Source: UBA5951 sp012269555 (lineage in GTDB: Bacteria > Pseudomonadota > Alphaproteobacteria > Puniceispirillales > Puniceispirillaceae). Taken from it: DNA of 64,000 nucleotides. The stretch lies in assembly GCA_038147755.1 (NCBI GenBank), contig JAYQTS010000003.1, positions 248,001-312,000 of the forward strand, given 5' to 3'. Below are positions 9,158-18,897 of this stretch, one piece after another (position 1 is the stretch's first letter; the number at the start of each line of letters is the position of its first letter). The position numbers were made by a program, and so were the translations under genes. Below the pieces are notes generated by a model. The model was given only the letters and a program-made list of their open reading frames with translations. It was not told the DNA's origin and made no database searches.

Positions 9158-9652
9158 TTAATCTAAAATTAATTTCATTTGATTAATAGCTAAGTTTAAA
9201 CTCTCTGAATTAGAAGATGGATTTATATCCGTATATCTAATTATTTCTGTACAATTAGTATCTGAAAATATCCCCGCAATTTCCATACTATTCGGTTTTT
9301 TAAGCGAGGATGTAAAAACTAGTCTAAATAATCGTTTATGAATTTTGAAATTAGCATCATTATTGATTGTTTTGATTTTTTGATTTTGAGTGACTTCTGC
9401 TAACTGTTTAGATACTGAATTAGCAAGAATTTTTAACTGAGAATTGCTATTAGAAGGAAAATAAAATTGAAGGAGGCTAATAACCTTTTGATTATTTTTC
9501 CAAATTATTTGTACGCTTCTATCTGGTAACAACTTTGCAGATAATAGCTTAAATTCGCCAAGGTTATTAGTGATTCTATTTGGACATTTGGCTGAAGCCT
9601 GTTGAGGAACGAATAATAGTATCGCTAATAAGATGAAATAAAGGCTCTTCAC
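9158..9652 (-). CDS. Secreted protein coupled to the proteolytic flagellin gene
   Basis: A 164-residue protein, not recognised. Read alone it begins at GTG 9652 with a textbook signal peptide (VKSLYFILLAILLFVPQQASA, cleavage before KCPN). In the raw sequence it appears fused to the end of the flagellin-protease because of a one-base error at 9715-9717. Correcting that error puts the flagellin stop TGA at 9651-9649, overlapping this GTG as GTGA, a typical translational coupling. Two cysteines (KCPN and DTNCTE) could form a disulfide. An exported partner of the flagellin-protease is an attractive guess but unproven. Confidence 0.6.
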   Translation of the reverse strand: MKSLYFILLAILLFVPQQASAKCPNRITNNLGEFKLLSAKLLPDRSVQIIWKNNQKVISLLQFYFPSNSNSQLKILANSVSKQLAEVTQNQKIKTINNDANFKIHKRLFRLVFTSSLKKPNSMEIAGIFSDTNCTEIIRYTDINPSSNSESLNLAINQMKLILD

Positions 9653-12493
9653 TGTAGGAGACCTAATACAGCATTTTTGTTTCTGAATGCTGCGCTTAAA
9701 ACAAAATTTCCTGCTTTGGCTTAATATTTGATTTTTGACTAATTCTGCGGATTCCACTGCCATATTTGCGTCTATAATTCTAGATCTGGCAGCAGAAACA
9801 TTTACAGATTGGTTTAATAATGAGTCAATAGTATAACCTAAACGGTTCTCTAATGCGCCAAGAGTTGCTCGCATGGAACCTATATACTCGAGTGCTGAAG
9901 TAATGTTCTCTATTGCTATGTTAGCACCTTCTACAGAGGTGATGTTTATAGGAGTGAAATTCTGGTTCAAGTTATTATTACTAATTGATAGAACTTCTCT
10001 ACCAGAATTATTTGCTGTTCCTCCGATGCCAAAACCCCTACCAACTGAAACAGTGCTAATTGAAGAAGAGCTGCTGCCAGAAGATGTAACTGCACTGGCT
10101 CCAGATGCTACATTGTAGGAAGTGGAACCTCCTGTGTTAACCCCATTAACTATTGATATACCGGCACCTGCGCTTGAACTTGAATTTAGTGCCGTTTGTG
10201 CTCCAGCAGATAAATTAGAGAAAGCAATTGAACTTGAAGAACCTGTGCTATTAGATGTGATTGCTAGAGGACTGTTTACTGTTACAGTGACGGAAGCTGA
10301 CTGTCCTGCATTAGATAGAGCAGTGTTGATTTGATTTTGAACATCCTGCGCAAAATCTGAAAGTGTTAATCCTCCTGATGTATAATCAGTTTGAGATAAA
10401 GTGACATTTACAACACTTCCACCATCGACTGAGATTTCAAATGTTGCATCAACAGATGATAAATCTTGCAGTGATATAACACTAGTAGTAGCAACTGCAG
10501 CCGTATTTGAAGTTGCAACGAAACTAAGATCTTCAACATTGGATAAAGTATCAGCATCACCACTTGTATCATGAGCTACAGTCAATGTTCCATTTGCATT
10601 GTTAGTTATTGTGTAATCAGTTTGTGCCCCAGAATATATAGCAGTGTCGTTTCCAGCACCACCATCAATCGTATCATCTCCAGCGCCGCCAGTAATTTCA
10701 TTATCTGCACTGTTTCCAGTAATGGTATCATCTGCTGAACCGCCCTTTGCATTCTCAATTACAGCTCCATAGGCAATTGCTAGGTTATCTGCACCAGTGT
10801 AAACAGATTTAGATGCATAAAAAGCATCTATCGAAGATGTAGACCAGCCTGCAGCTGTTAGTCGAGCTTTTAAATCTGTGATTTGGTCTGCTTCTGAATA
10901 AATTCCAATGGAGGAAAACTGACCTTCTCTTAAATCAATAACTGTTTCCCTTGTTTGATTAGATGCATCAATTGTATCTGTTCCACCTGTGTCCCATATT
11001 GTTTTTAACATTTTTGGGTCGACATCATATGAATAGGTGGTATCACCTCCAGAGTTTCCCGTGGTTTCAGCTCCATAAACATACTGCATCATCGCCACAT
11101 CTAATAACATTGGAGTTGAGGAGTATATGGTATAACTTTCAGATGAACTTCCTGTAGAAAGGTCATAATCAATCCAATAACTCCGGTCGTCTCTTGTATA
11201 TGACATCACAGAATATCTCTGAGTATCATAGGCAGTAGCAAGTGTTGCACCAGTTCCTCCAGAAGCACTGCTATCAAAGGGGTGAGATAAACCGATAGCA
11301 TGCCCAATTTCATGCAAAGCTGCGTAATAATTTCCTCCAGCCTCATCAATTCCTGTTGTAGCAAAATCAGATGTTCCAGAAATATCAGTATCCGCTATTT
11401 CAAACCACACATCTCCAGAAGCAACACTACCGTAAGGACCATACGCAAATGCTGCTCTTCCATATTGAACACCAGCCGTAGTGTAAGCAACTCTCATTTC
11501 CCCAACGGTAGTTCCTGTTTCCTCAACTTCCTCAAAATCAAATTCAACGATTTCATCCCATAAATCAAATGCAGAAGATATTAAAGTTTCATTGTCTGAG
11601 CCATAATCATTTACTGCTCTTGGGTCCCCACCGGTTGCGGTATTTACGTCACTTCCATTATAATTTGGATCATATGCAACATCCCCGTCATAATAGGAGT
11701 AAGTTACATTTTCACCTGCCTCAAGATCCCAGGCGACCCCCATTCTGATTGTTTCAATTAAATTGTAAATGTCTGAGTCTGAGGAAGTAGGGGCGGTAAC
11801 AGCCTTACTTCCTGTTACAGTCGACGTATTGGTTGGATATGTTTGGTTATATGAGTAGGGTTCAAGTACGTCTGGATTTTCACTATTTTGATTGGAGTTG
11901 CTGCTTGCAGCAAGTTCTTTACAGTGGGAACAAGTCTCTGGATTATGGTTTGCTTCAAGCAAGCTTGCAAAATCAACTTCTATCGCTGCGATAGTACCCA
12001 GAAGAGTCTCTCGGCTCTCTGGATCATCATAAATATTTACAAATTCAATTAACGAGTCTTGAGCGACAGAAGTACCTGAGGTTGCGAGCTGGTGTTGAAT
12101 GTCAAAGCTTCCTGAATGGAATAGCTCACCAATAAAAGCTGACATTTCCTTTTCTTTTGTTTGATATTCATTCAACAAAGCTGAGTATTCTTCTGTATTT
12201 TTGTCGAGTGATTGACGATGCTCAATATTTAACTTCATTTCAGCTAAATAATCGCCAATTTGAGATAAATTACTAGTTGTCACTGATACAGAACTGAATA
12301 GATAACCTGCTTCGTTGATATTATCTTTTAACATTAAAAAATGGTTTGTTTCAGCATCAACAGAGATTTCTGTTTGTTGAGAGGTAGTTGAAAGCGTCTT
12401 TGTTGATGTTGAATTTGAGACAGCAGAGTCTGTTGATAAATTAAGTTTATCAAATAAAACAGTTATTGTTGGATTAATACTTAAATCACTCAT
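9649..12493 (-). CDS. Proteolytic flagellin: serralysin-type metalloprotease with RTX repeats inside a flagellin
   Basis: The corrected product has 947 residues. Residues 32-135 resemble the flagellin N-terminal D0/D1 coiled coil (LSTTSQQTEISVDAE, then NEAGYLFSSVSVTTSNLSQI). Residues 235-480 are an M10 metzincin: zinc motif HEIGHAIGLSH at 394-404 and Met-turn SVMSY at 428-432. Residues 585-620 carry RTX calcium repeats (GGAGDDTIDGGAGNDT). Residues 665-770 resemble the flagellin hook-IN motif, and 850-947 are a clear flagellin C-terminal domain (SVEGANIAIENI, ALENRLGYTIDSL, AARSRIIDANMAVESAELVK). One extra base in the T3 run at 9715-9717 hides the true end, QILSQAGNFVLSAAF through LGLLQ and stop. 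The start ATG 12493 has GAGG upstream. The gene is Ser/Thr/Gly/Asp-rich and less AT-rich than its neighbours. Inferred: a flagellar filament subunit with surface protease activity. Confidence 0.85.
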
Positions 12494-12684
12494 TACTACC
12501 TCGTATGCGCGAACGACACGATTTAGCGGTTGTTTAGACGAATAAAAAAAGATTTTTTCTAAACTCATTTCACGAATATTTATCAATATTCTTTATAATC
12601 ACTTAATTCTTGTAATTTTATATGCAATTGCCGTTAAATCAGTAATTTAGATATATATTTTTTTAGCTTACAAGGGGAGTTATA

Positions 12685-13074
12685 TTAACATTTGATATTG
12701 AATTCTATTATGTGCGAACTAGAAAAATCGCCAGATTGATATTTTTTACATATAAGAGAATTTGACGTCTCTAAAGCGTAGTTAAACATTTCAATAGTCT
12801 CACTGTCTTCGATATCATTGATAATTAAATCTTGCTTTAATTTTTCTAACATTTCTTTAATGTTCAATAAATTATTTAATAATTTCTCATTCTCTATACT
12901 AAGGACAAATACATCATCGCTTATTATCTGAATTTCTTTATTTAACTCTATGATTTTTTATATTATTTCTTGATATTTTCCATCAAGTATTTCAGTTAAA
13001 TTTACTTCAGAATTTCCATCTGTGGGGATAAAAAATAAGAAAAAAAATAATAAGAACTTACTATATTTGTACAT
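12685..13074 (-). pseudogene. Small secreted coiled-coil protein with an in-frame stop
   Basis: Unknown function. The ATG at 13074 starts a signal peptide (KYSKFLLFFFLFFIP, then TDGNSE). The frame meets TAA at 12958-12960 (codon 39) and stays open in the same frame to 12685, 129 codons in total. After the stop the sequence keeps a strong heptad-like helical pattern (IELNKEIQIISDD, IENEKLLNNLLNIKEMLEKL), so it was recently coding. It lies upstream of the proteolytic flagellin on the same strand. Either a point mutation or a base-call error could explain the stop. Confidence 0.45.
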
Positions 13075-13210
13075 AATCAATATTTTGTTAAATTTAAATA
13101 TTAGAAAACTAGCCGGCTATAAATCAATTCTTTCTGAAAAACTTCTATAAAATGTTTTTTTAACTAACATAGGATTAATGTGTTTAAGTTATCGCTTTTT
13201 AAATTGAAAT

Positions 13211-14064
13211 TTAAGATGTTTCTATTGGTGCATTTGAGCTACCCCATTCCGCCCAACTTCCATCATAGACTAAGTTTCCTGTTACACCAATCAAACTCAA
13301 AGCTAGTGCAATACCAGTGGCCGTAACTCCTGAGCCGCAAGTAGTGATAATGGGCTCATCTAAATTTACGCCAGCTTTAGCTATTATGTCTTTAATTTCT
13401 TCATTAGAAACAATTTCACCCGTTTTGGCATTGAGAAATGACGTTAAAGGCACGTTACAGGATTTTGGAATATGACCAGATCGAAGTCCTGCCCGTGGTT
13501 CTGGCTCATTTCCAGTAAAGCGTGCGTGAGACCTAGCATCCAAAATTTGCATTTTTTCAGTAGATATGACTTTTTTATATAATTTATCAAAATAAATAAC
13601 TGCGGTATCGATAGGTTTTGATGACTTAAAATCAGATTTTGAAAAGCTTTTTCCTTTCCCGTTCTCCGTCTTTCCACCTGATGACTTATATTTTTTTAAC
13701 CCACCATCAAGGACAAATACTTTTCATGTCCAAACATTCTTAATAACCACCAAGCTCTTGCAGACGACAAAAACGGAGAATTATCATATACAACAATTGT
13801 ATCTTTATTTCTTAATCCAAGTTGTTGCATGTGTTTTTCGAATTGTTTGGGTGTTGGAAGCATATGGGGTAAATCAGAATCAGGGTCTTTTATTGCGTCA
13901 ATATCAAAACGAATGGCATTGACTATATGTTCTTTTACATATTCTTCTTCTGCATTGCGGTTATGTGTGGGCAAGAAATAGGTTGCGTCGCATATTTTTA
14001 GATTATCAAGCGCTATATTTTTTATTAACCAATCTGCTGTTACAAGATTTTTTATTCGTGACAT
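13211..14064 (-). CDS. sseA: 3-mercaptopyruvate/thiosulfate sulfurtransferase, frameshifted
   Basis: Two-rhodanese-domain sulfurtransferase moving sulfane sulfur from 3-mercaptopyruvate or thiosulfate to an acceptor. The N-terminal domain has IRFDIDAIKDPDSDLPHMLP and TIVVYDNSPFLSSARAWW. The C-terminal domain has ILDARSHARFTG and the active-site loop ITTCGSGVTA, whose Cys carries the persulfide and whose GSG(V)T context is of the mercaptopyruvate type. One T is missing from the T4 run at 13721-13724. Restoring it joins EK to VFVLDGGLKKYKSSGG and gives 284 residues, the normal length. The ATG lies 3 bases after the cysK stop, an arrangement common in alphaproteobacteria. Confidence 0.9.
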
Positions 14065-14067
14065 TTC

Positions 14068-15066
14068 TCAAATCCAGTTAGGTGAGGGTAGGTTTTTTGA
14101 TTTTAAAAATTCTGGGTTCCAAACTTTTGACTGATAACGTTGCCCTGAATCACATAAAATCGTAATTATTGTATGACCTTTTCCTAGCTTTCTTGCAAGT
14201 TCAATTGCACCTGCAACATTTATCGCGCTTGAACCACCTAAATACAGTCCTTCCTGTGACATAAGATCGTATAATATAGGTAAAGCAACCTCATCAGAAA
14301 TTTGGAAACAATAATCTGGCTTAAAACCTTTAAGGTTCTCTGTAATTCTTCCTTGACCTATACCTTCGGAAATAGAATTACCCACAGATTTAAACTCACC
14401 TTTTTCATAATAATTGAATAATGCACTGCCAAGCGGGTCTGCTAAACCTATTGCTATATTTTCATTGCAAGTTTTTAAATATGAACCAACACCTGCAATA
14501 GTTCCTCCAGAACCTACTGCGCAAATAAAACCATCAATTTTACCTTTGGTCTGGTTCCATATTTCGGGACCAGTGGAAGAAAAATGTCCATTTTTGTTAG
14601 CTATATTGTCAAATTGATTTGCCCAAATTACATTTGAATTGGGTACCTTTTGCATTTCCTGCGCCATAGATTGTGAAACGCGTATATAATTTCCAGGATC
14701 ACGATATGGTAATGCTGGCACGAGCTTTAAATCTGCCTTTGCAACTCTCAGAGCATCTTTCTTTTCCTGACTTTGAGTTTCTGGCATAACAATAATTGTT
14801 TTATAACCACGTGAATTGGCAGCAAGAGCAAGGCTAATTCCGGTATTGCCTGCAGTGCCCTCAATTATTGTTCCACCTTGAGATAATGTCCCATCTGCCT
14901 CTGCTGCCTCTATTATAGCTTTCGCAGCTCTATCTTTAACAGAGCCTCCGGGATTCAGAAATTCTGCTTTGCCGTAGATATCACATCCAGTGATCTCAGA
15001 TGCAGCACGAAGTTTTATTAGCGGTGTATTGCCAACTAAATCCAGAAAGCTTTCTGCAGACGTCAT
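14068..15066 (-). CDS. cysK: Cysteine synthase A family PLP enzyme
   Basis: O-acetylserine sulfhydrylase-type enzyme forming cysteine from O-acetylserine and sulfide, 332 residues, intact. The PLP lysine lies in NPGGSVKDRAAKAII, the substrate loop is EGTAGNTGISLAL, and the phosphate-binding loop is AVGSGGTIAGVGSYL. It heads a two-gene operon with sseA, joining cysteine synthesis to sulfane-sulfur transfer. The GTAGNTG loop (Ala where classical CysK has Ser) matches an alphaproteobacterial cysteine synthase A branch. A cystathionine beta-synthase-like role is less likely given the length and lack of CBS domains. Confidence 0.87.
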   Translation of the reverse strand: MTSAESFLDLVGNTPLIKLRAASEITGCDIYGKAEFLNPGGSVKDRAAKAIIEAAEADGTLSQGGTIIEGTAGNTGISLALAANSRGYKTIIVMPETQSQEKKDALRVAKADLKLVPALPYRDPGNYIRVSQSMAQEMQKVPNSNVIWANQFDNIANKNGHFSSTGPEIWNQTKGKIDGFICAVGSGGTIAGVGSYLKTCNENIAIGLADPLGSALFNYYEKGEFKSVGNSISEGIGQGRITENLKGFKPDYCFQISDEVALPILYDLMSQEGLYLGGSSAINVAGAIELARKLGKGHTIITILCDSGQRYQSKVWNPEFLKSKNLPSPNWI

Positions 15067-15200
15067 GATAAAAACTCATATTTCCAATTTAACTATTAAA
15101 ATGTTAGATATGTTGTAACACTTGAATTTTATAAAGAAAATTAATTATATTTAATTCTAAAAATTTATGCTTTTTGACTAAATACAACAGGGGAGGTGTT

Positions 15201-16937
15201 ATGGTTTATCAACAAGCAAGAAACCTTCCATTTACTCTTTTCAAGAATATGGAAGTGGCGCCTTCGAATTCGTTGTTCTTTGATAAAAGGTCAGATGGAT
15301 GGGTTGGGCAAAGTTGGGAAGAAGTCGCGCATAAAACTCATGATTTAGCCAAATTTCTGATTTCGATTGGCATAAAGGCAGATGACAAAGTAATGATATC
15401 GTCTGAAAATCGATCAGAGTGGGCTATCGCAAATATAGCGATAATGTCAATTGGAGCTGTTGCTGTTCCCGCATATACCACTCTCACCCAGTCTGATTAT
15501 GAGTTTCTCATACAGCATAGTGAAACGCGTTGTATTTTTACATCATCAGGCAAACTTGCAGAAACATTACGCCTAGCTGCAGAAAAAGTAGGGAATGTAG
15601 AGGCCATAATTTATTTTGATGAAATTCCAAAAAACAAAAAAAATAATAAAATACAGGAGTTTATGCTTTCTAATGTACCATCTATTCAAAATTTAGATAA
15701 AAAATTTCTCTCCTATATTAAAAAAATACCTCCCGAAAATGTTTGCTGTATCATATATACATCGGGCACAGCGGGCACACCAAAGGGTGTTATGCTTACT
15801 CACAAATCTATTCAGGCAAATATCATAGCAGCCTCAGAATTGCTAGATGAAGGCGATTCTCTGAATAACGCAAGGTTTTTATCTCTTCTACCATTATCAC
15901 ATTCATACGAGCACACAGCGGGTTTGCACCTGCCGTTATCTATTGGCGCAAATGTATGGTTCTGCAGCAATCCCGAAAGATTTGCTCAAGACCTTCAGGA
16001 AGTTCAACCCACCATTATGACAGCAGTCCCTAGGTTGTATGAAGTTTTGTTTAATAGAATAAATACTGGAGTCTCGGCAAAAGGGGGACTTTCTGAAATT
16101 CTTTTTAAAAAAGCAGTTCAGATTGGAACAGCAAAAATTTTTAAGAAACATATAAGTATTTCTGATTACTTATTGGATAAATTATTAGATGTTCTCATTC
16201 GCAAAAAAATTTCTAAACGATTAGGCGGAAGATTAAAATTTTTTGTTTCGGGAGGCGCAGCTCTTAACCCAGACATTGGTAGATTTTTTTTAAGCTTAGG
16301 AGTGCAAATATTACAGGGTTATGGACAAACTGAGGCGTCACCATTGATTTCCGCTAACCGGCCAAATTCGATAAGAATAGAAACTGTTGGCCCACCTGTT
16401 AAAGGAGTAAATGTTAAGTTATCAAAAAATTCAGAATTGCTTGTCAAGGGTAATTGCCTCATGAAAGGTTACTGGAAGGATGCAAAAGCCACTAAGGAAA
16501 CATTAAAAGACGGATGGTTGCATACAGGAGACATTGCTAGCATTCATGACGATGGATTTATAGAAATAACAGGAAGAGTTAAAGAAATAATAGTCAATTC
16601 AGGTGGTGACAATATTTCACCATCGAGGGTCGAGTCTATACTTTGTTTTCAGCCTGAAATTGAAGCGGCTGTTGTAATTGGAGATAAAAGGCCGTGGCTA
16701 TGCGGAATTATTACTACTACAGAACAGTTTAATGAAGAGTATGTTTCAATAACTGAAAAAAAACAACGTATTAGTGAAATCATAAAAACTGTAAATAGTA
16801 CTTTATCTCAAGCAGAAAAAATCAGAAAGTTTATTATAGCTGACGAGCCATTTACGGTATCAAACAAGATGTTAACACCCACATTAAAAGTGAGGCGACA
16901 TGAAATATACCGAAAATTACGAAAAACGTATCGATGA
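15201..16937 (+). CDS. Long-chain acyl-CoA synthetase (AMP-forming)
   Basis: ANL-superfamily ligase making acyl-CoA from a fatty acid, ATP and CoA; 578 residues, intact. Motifs in order: the P-loop-like YTSGTAGTPKGVMLTH, PLSHSYEHTAG, the GYGQTEASPLIS motif, GWLHTGDIASI with the ATP-ribose aspartate, and GRVKEIIVNSGGDNISP. The last part suggests a long-chain (FAA1/FadD15-like) branch. The ATG at 15201 has a GGGGAGG site; a TTG at 15174 is less likely. Divergent from cysK. Chain-length specificity cannot be read from the sequence. Confidence 0.9.
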   Translation: MVYQQARNLPFTLFKNMEVAPSNSLFFDKRSDGWVGQSWEEVAHKTHDLAKFLISIGIKADDKVMISSENRSEWAIANIAIMSIGAVAVPAYTTLTQSDYEFLIQHSETRCIFTSSGKLAETLRLAAEKVGNVEAIIYFDEIPKNKKNNKIQEFMLSNVPSIQNLDKKFLSYIKKIPPENVCCIIYTSGTAGTPKGVMLTHKSIQANIIAASELLDEGDSLNNARFLSLLPLSHSYEHTAGLHLPLSIGANVWFCSNPERFAQDLQEVQPTIMTAVPRLYEVLFNRINTGVSAKGGLSEILFKKAVQIGTAKIFKKHISISDYLLDKLLDVLIRKKISKRLGGRLKFFVSGGAALNPDIGRFFLSLGVQILQGYGQTEASPLISANRPNSIRIETVGPPVKGVNVKLSKNSELLVKGNCLMKGYWKDAKATKETLKDGWLHTGDIASIHDDGFIEITGRVKEIIVNSGGDNISPSRVESILCFQPEIEAAVVIGDKRPWLCGIITTTEQFNEEYVSITEKKQRISEIIKTVNSTLSQAEKIRKFIIADEPFTVSNKMLTPTLKVRRHEIYRKLRKTYR

Positions 16938-16977
16938 TCTGTATAAATAATCTTCAAGTTAATATTGTAAATAACTT

Positions 16978-17611
16978 TTAAATTACTGGTCTATTATGAT
17001 GAATGTGACTTATAACTTCATTTCTGGCTCTAGGGGCATCAAAAACTTTAAATGCCTCAATAATCTGATAGTGAGAGTTTGCCATCTCTAATAAGTTTTT
17101 TTCTTGTCTATCTACAATTAAAAACGTTTTAATTTGAATATGTAAAGTTTGCCAAGTCTTTAATAATATTTCATTTCCAGCATTTTTGATAATTATTGAA
17201 TGAAATTCGTGATTTATAGAAGAAAATAACATTAGCTCATCTCTGTTGGCAGCTTCAATCATTCTTTCAACAGCTTCTGTTAACTCATTCGAAATAGATA
17301 TTTTTTTGACAATCTATTTCAGCTGCGTAGCCCTCAAGTTGTGCGCGAACATCATAGATATCAAAGAGTTCCTGATTACTTACTTTTCGAACCCTAGAAC
17401 CACGGTTAGGGAGAGTTTCTAACAGGCCGGTGGCTTCAAGCTCTCTTATTGCTTCTCTTACAGGAGCTTGGCTTGTCTGCATTTGGTGAGCAATTTTCAT
17501 TTCAATTAGGCGTTCACCAGGTTCAAACTCACCATTTAGTATTTTTGTAAGTATGTATTCTCTGACCTGACCAGATAGCGTACCAACATTTTTCTTAGCT
17601 GTTGCTTCCAT
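16978..17611 (-). CDS. GntR/FCD-family transcriptional regulator, frameshifted
   Basis: FadR-subfamily repressor or activator. Residues 10-80 form the winged helix-turn-helix (VREYILTKILNGEFEPGERL, then SQAPVREAIRELEATGLLE and NRGSRVRKVS). The FCD effector domain follows, with HEFHSIIIKNAGN and a C-terminal EVISHIHHN that supply metal-binding histidines. The frame breaks at the T7 run at 17301-17307. One base fewer joins CQKI to SNELTEAVERMIEAANRDE and gives about 210 residues, usual for the family. It lies beside the catabolic cluster beginning with the hydrolase at 17775 and is a candidate regulator of it. The effector is unknown. Confidence 0.82.
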
Positions 17612-17657
17612 CACGTTTAATTTTATACCTTAATAATTATTTTAAACGGTTATTGTT

Positions 17658-17677
17658 TACTCTCATATAAGTGAGTA
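17658..17677. promoter_or_regulatory. Candidate operator upstream of the GntR gene
   Basis: An inverted repeat with arms TACTC and GAGTA separated by ten bases (TCATATAAGT) lies about 47 bases upstream of the GntR start. FCD-family regulators often bind short palindromes and control themselves. The arms are only 5 bases, so chance is possible. Confidence 0.2.
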
Positions 17678-17774
17678 TGACTTAATCGGGCTAAATATCA
17701 AGTAAGTTAAGTAATTAGGCTTAATTTAAAACTAAATGATTAGAATAAATATCTGAAATATTTATGTTTAAATT

Positions 17775-18662
17775 TCAATCATCTGGTGTCCATAAAATAT
17801 TAGAGGTTATTGAACGCTTATCTCTCATTTCCCATCTTCCAACATCTAACGCGCTAAAAAATTCTCCTAACATCTGATTAAAAAGAGCAGGCTCTTCAAG
17901 ATTAATTAAATGACCAGACCTTGGAAGAAGAACAAGAGCAGATGAATGAATGTTGCGCTTCATAAAAAGTGCTACATCAAGGCATGGATCATCTTCGTCC
18001 CCATTAATTATCAACGTGGGTACTTTAAGATTTTGCATCTGATTAACAAAATCATACAAAGATGGTCTTTTTCCTTGTACTGAACGCATTGTATTCGCAG
18101 AGCCAATAGTCGAATGTTCTTTTAATTGATTTGCAAAAATTTTCCAGCCATAAGGGTCCTTGTTTGCAAACTGAACTCTTGTAGGTCCTATGGCATAAAT
18201 CTCGGCAAATTTTTCCATAGTATCTGCTTCAATCCGATTTGCAACTTGTTTTGTTTCTTCAGAAAATTGCTTATGTACATCAGGATGAGCGCCATATCCC
18301 GCACCAGCAATAGTTAATGATAAAGCCCGATCGGGATAATTAAATCCAAAATGAAGTGTGGCAAAACCGCCCATTGACAATCCTACAATATGTGCTTTTT
18401 CAATTTGTAGTTCATCAAGTAAATCCAATATATCATCAGTAGCTCTTTTCTGACCATATGATTTATCATCTTTTGGCACATCTGATGGAGGATAGCCTCT
18501 AGCGTTAAATGCAATAACCCGATAATTTCTGGCAAAATAACGAATTTGAGGTTCCCAACTTCTAATATCTCCACCAAACTCATGTGCAAAAACTATAGGA
18601 ATGCCGCTACCAGCTTCTTCAAAATGCAATTTAAAATCGTCACTGGTTGTAATAAATGGCAT
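17775..18662 (-). CDS. Alpha/beta hydrolase
   Basis: Cytoplasmic alpha/beta-fold hydrolase of 295 residues, intact. It has an oxyanion region (IVFAHEFGGDIRSW), nucleophile elbow GLSMGGFATL, acid region NGDEDDPC and catalytic His in LPRSGHLINLEEP. This is the lineup of the carboxylesterase, 3-oxoadipate enol-lactonase and epoxide-hydrolase group. The ATG at 18662 is chosen for its AAGGA site 7 bases upstream. It is divergent from the first nitrile hydratase gene across 235 bases and next to the GntR gene. Probable role in ester or lactone cleavage within the catabolic region; substrate unknown. Confidence 0.85.
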   Translation of the reverse strand: MPFITTSDDFKLHFEEAGSGIPIVFAHEFGGDIRSWEPQIRYFARNYRVIAFNARGYPPSDVPKDDKSYGQKRATDDILDLLDELQIEKAHIVGLSMGGFATLHFGFNYPDRALSLTIAGAGYGAHPDVHKQFSEETKQVANRIEADTMEKFAEIYAIGPTRVQFANKDPYGWKIFANQLKEHSTIGSANTMRSVQGKRPSLYDFVNQMQNLKVPTLIINGDEDDPCLDVALFMKRNIHSSALVLLPRSGHLINLEEPALFNQMLGEFFSALDVGRWEMRDKRSITSNILWTPDD

Positions 18663-18897
18663 ATTATGTTCCTTAATTGTTGATTCTGATAGCAATCTTC
18701 AATAATTTAATTTTTTTAATTAAATATATCTTAACCTTATGCAAAGAAATTATGTCAATTATTTTGATTTAGGATATTAGATATTCTTTATCTAATTAAT
18801 AGAAAGCATAACGAAATTGCCTGATACTTGACGGAGTTACTTATTTATATTTAACTGATTATTAAAGTTATTTTAATATTATAGTTATATCTTTATA

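Noticed and set aside
9873..11563. Several open frames on the plus strand opposite the proteolytic flagellin
   Set aside because: They lie antisense to a long gene with clear domains. Their sequences are low-complexity mirrors of its Ser/Thr/Gly-rich codons and have no ribosome sites.
13444..13677. 77-residue open frame inside sseA
   Set aside because: It is in another frame than the sulfurtransferase, whose middle part reads through continuously in its own frame once the break at 13721-13724 is repaired.
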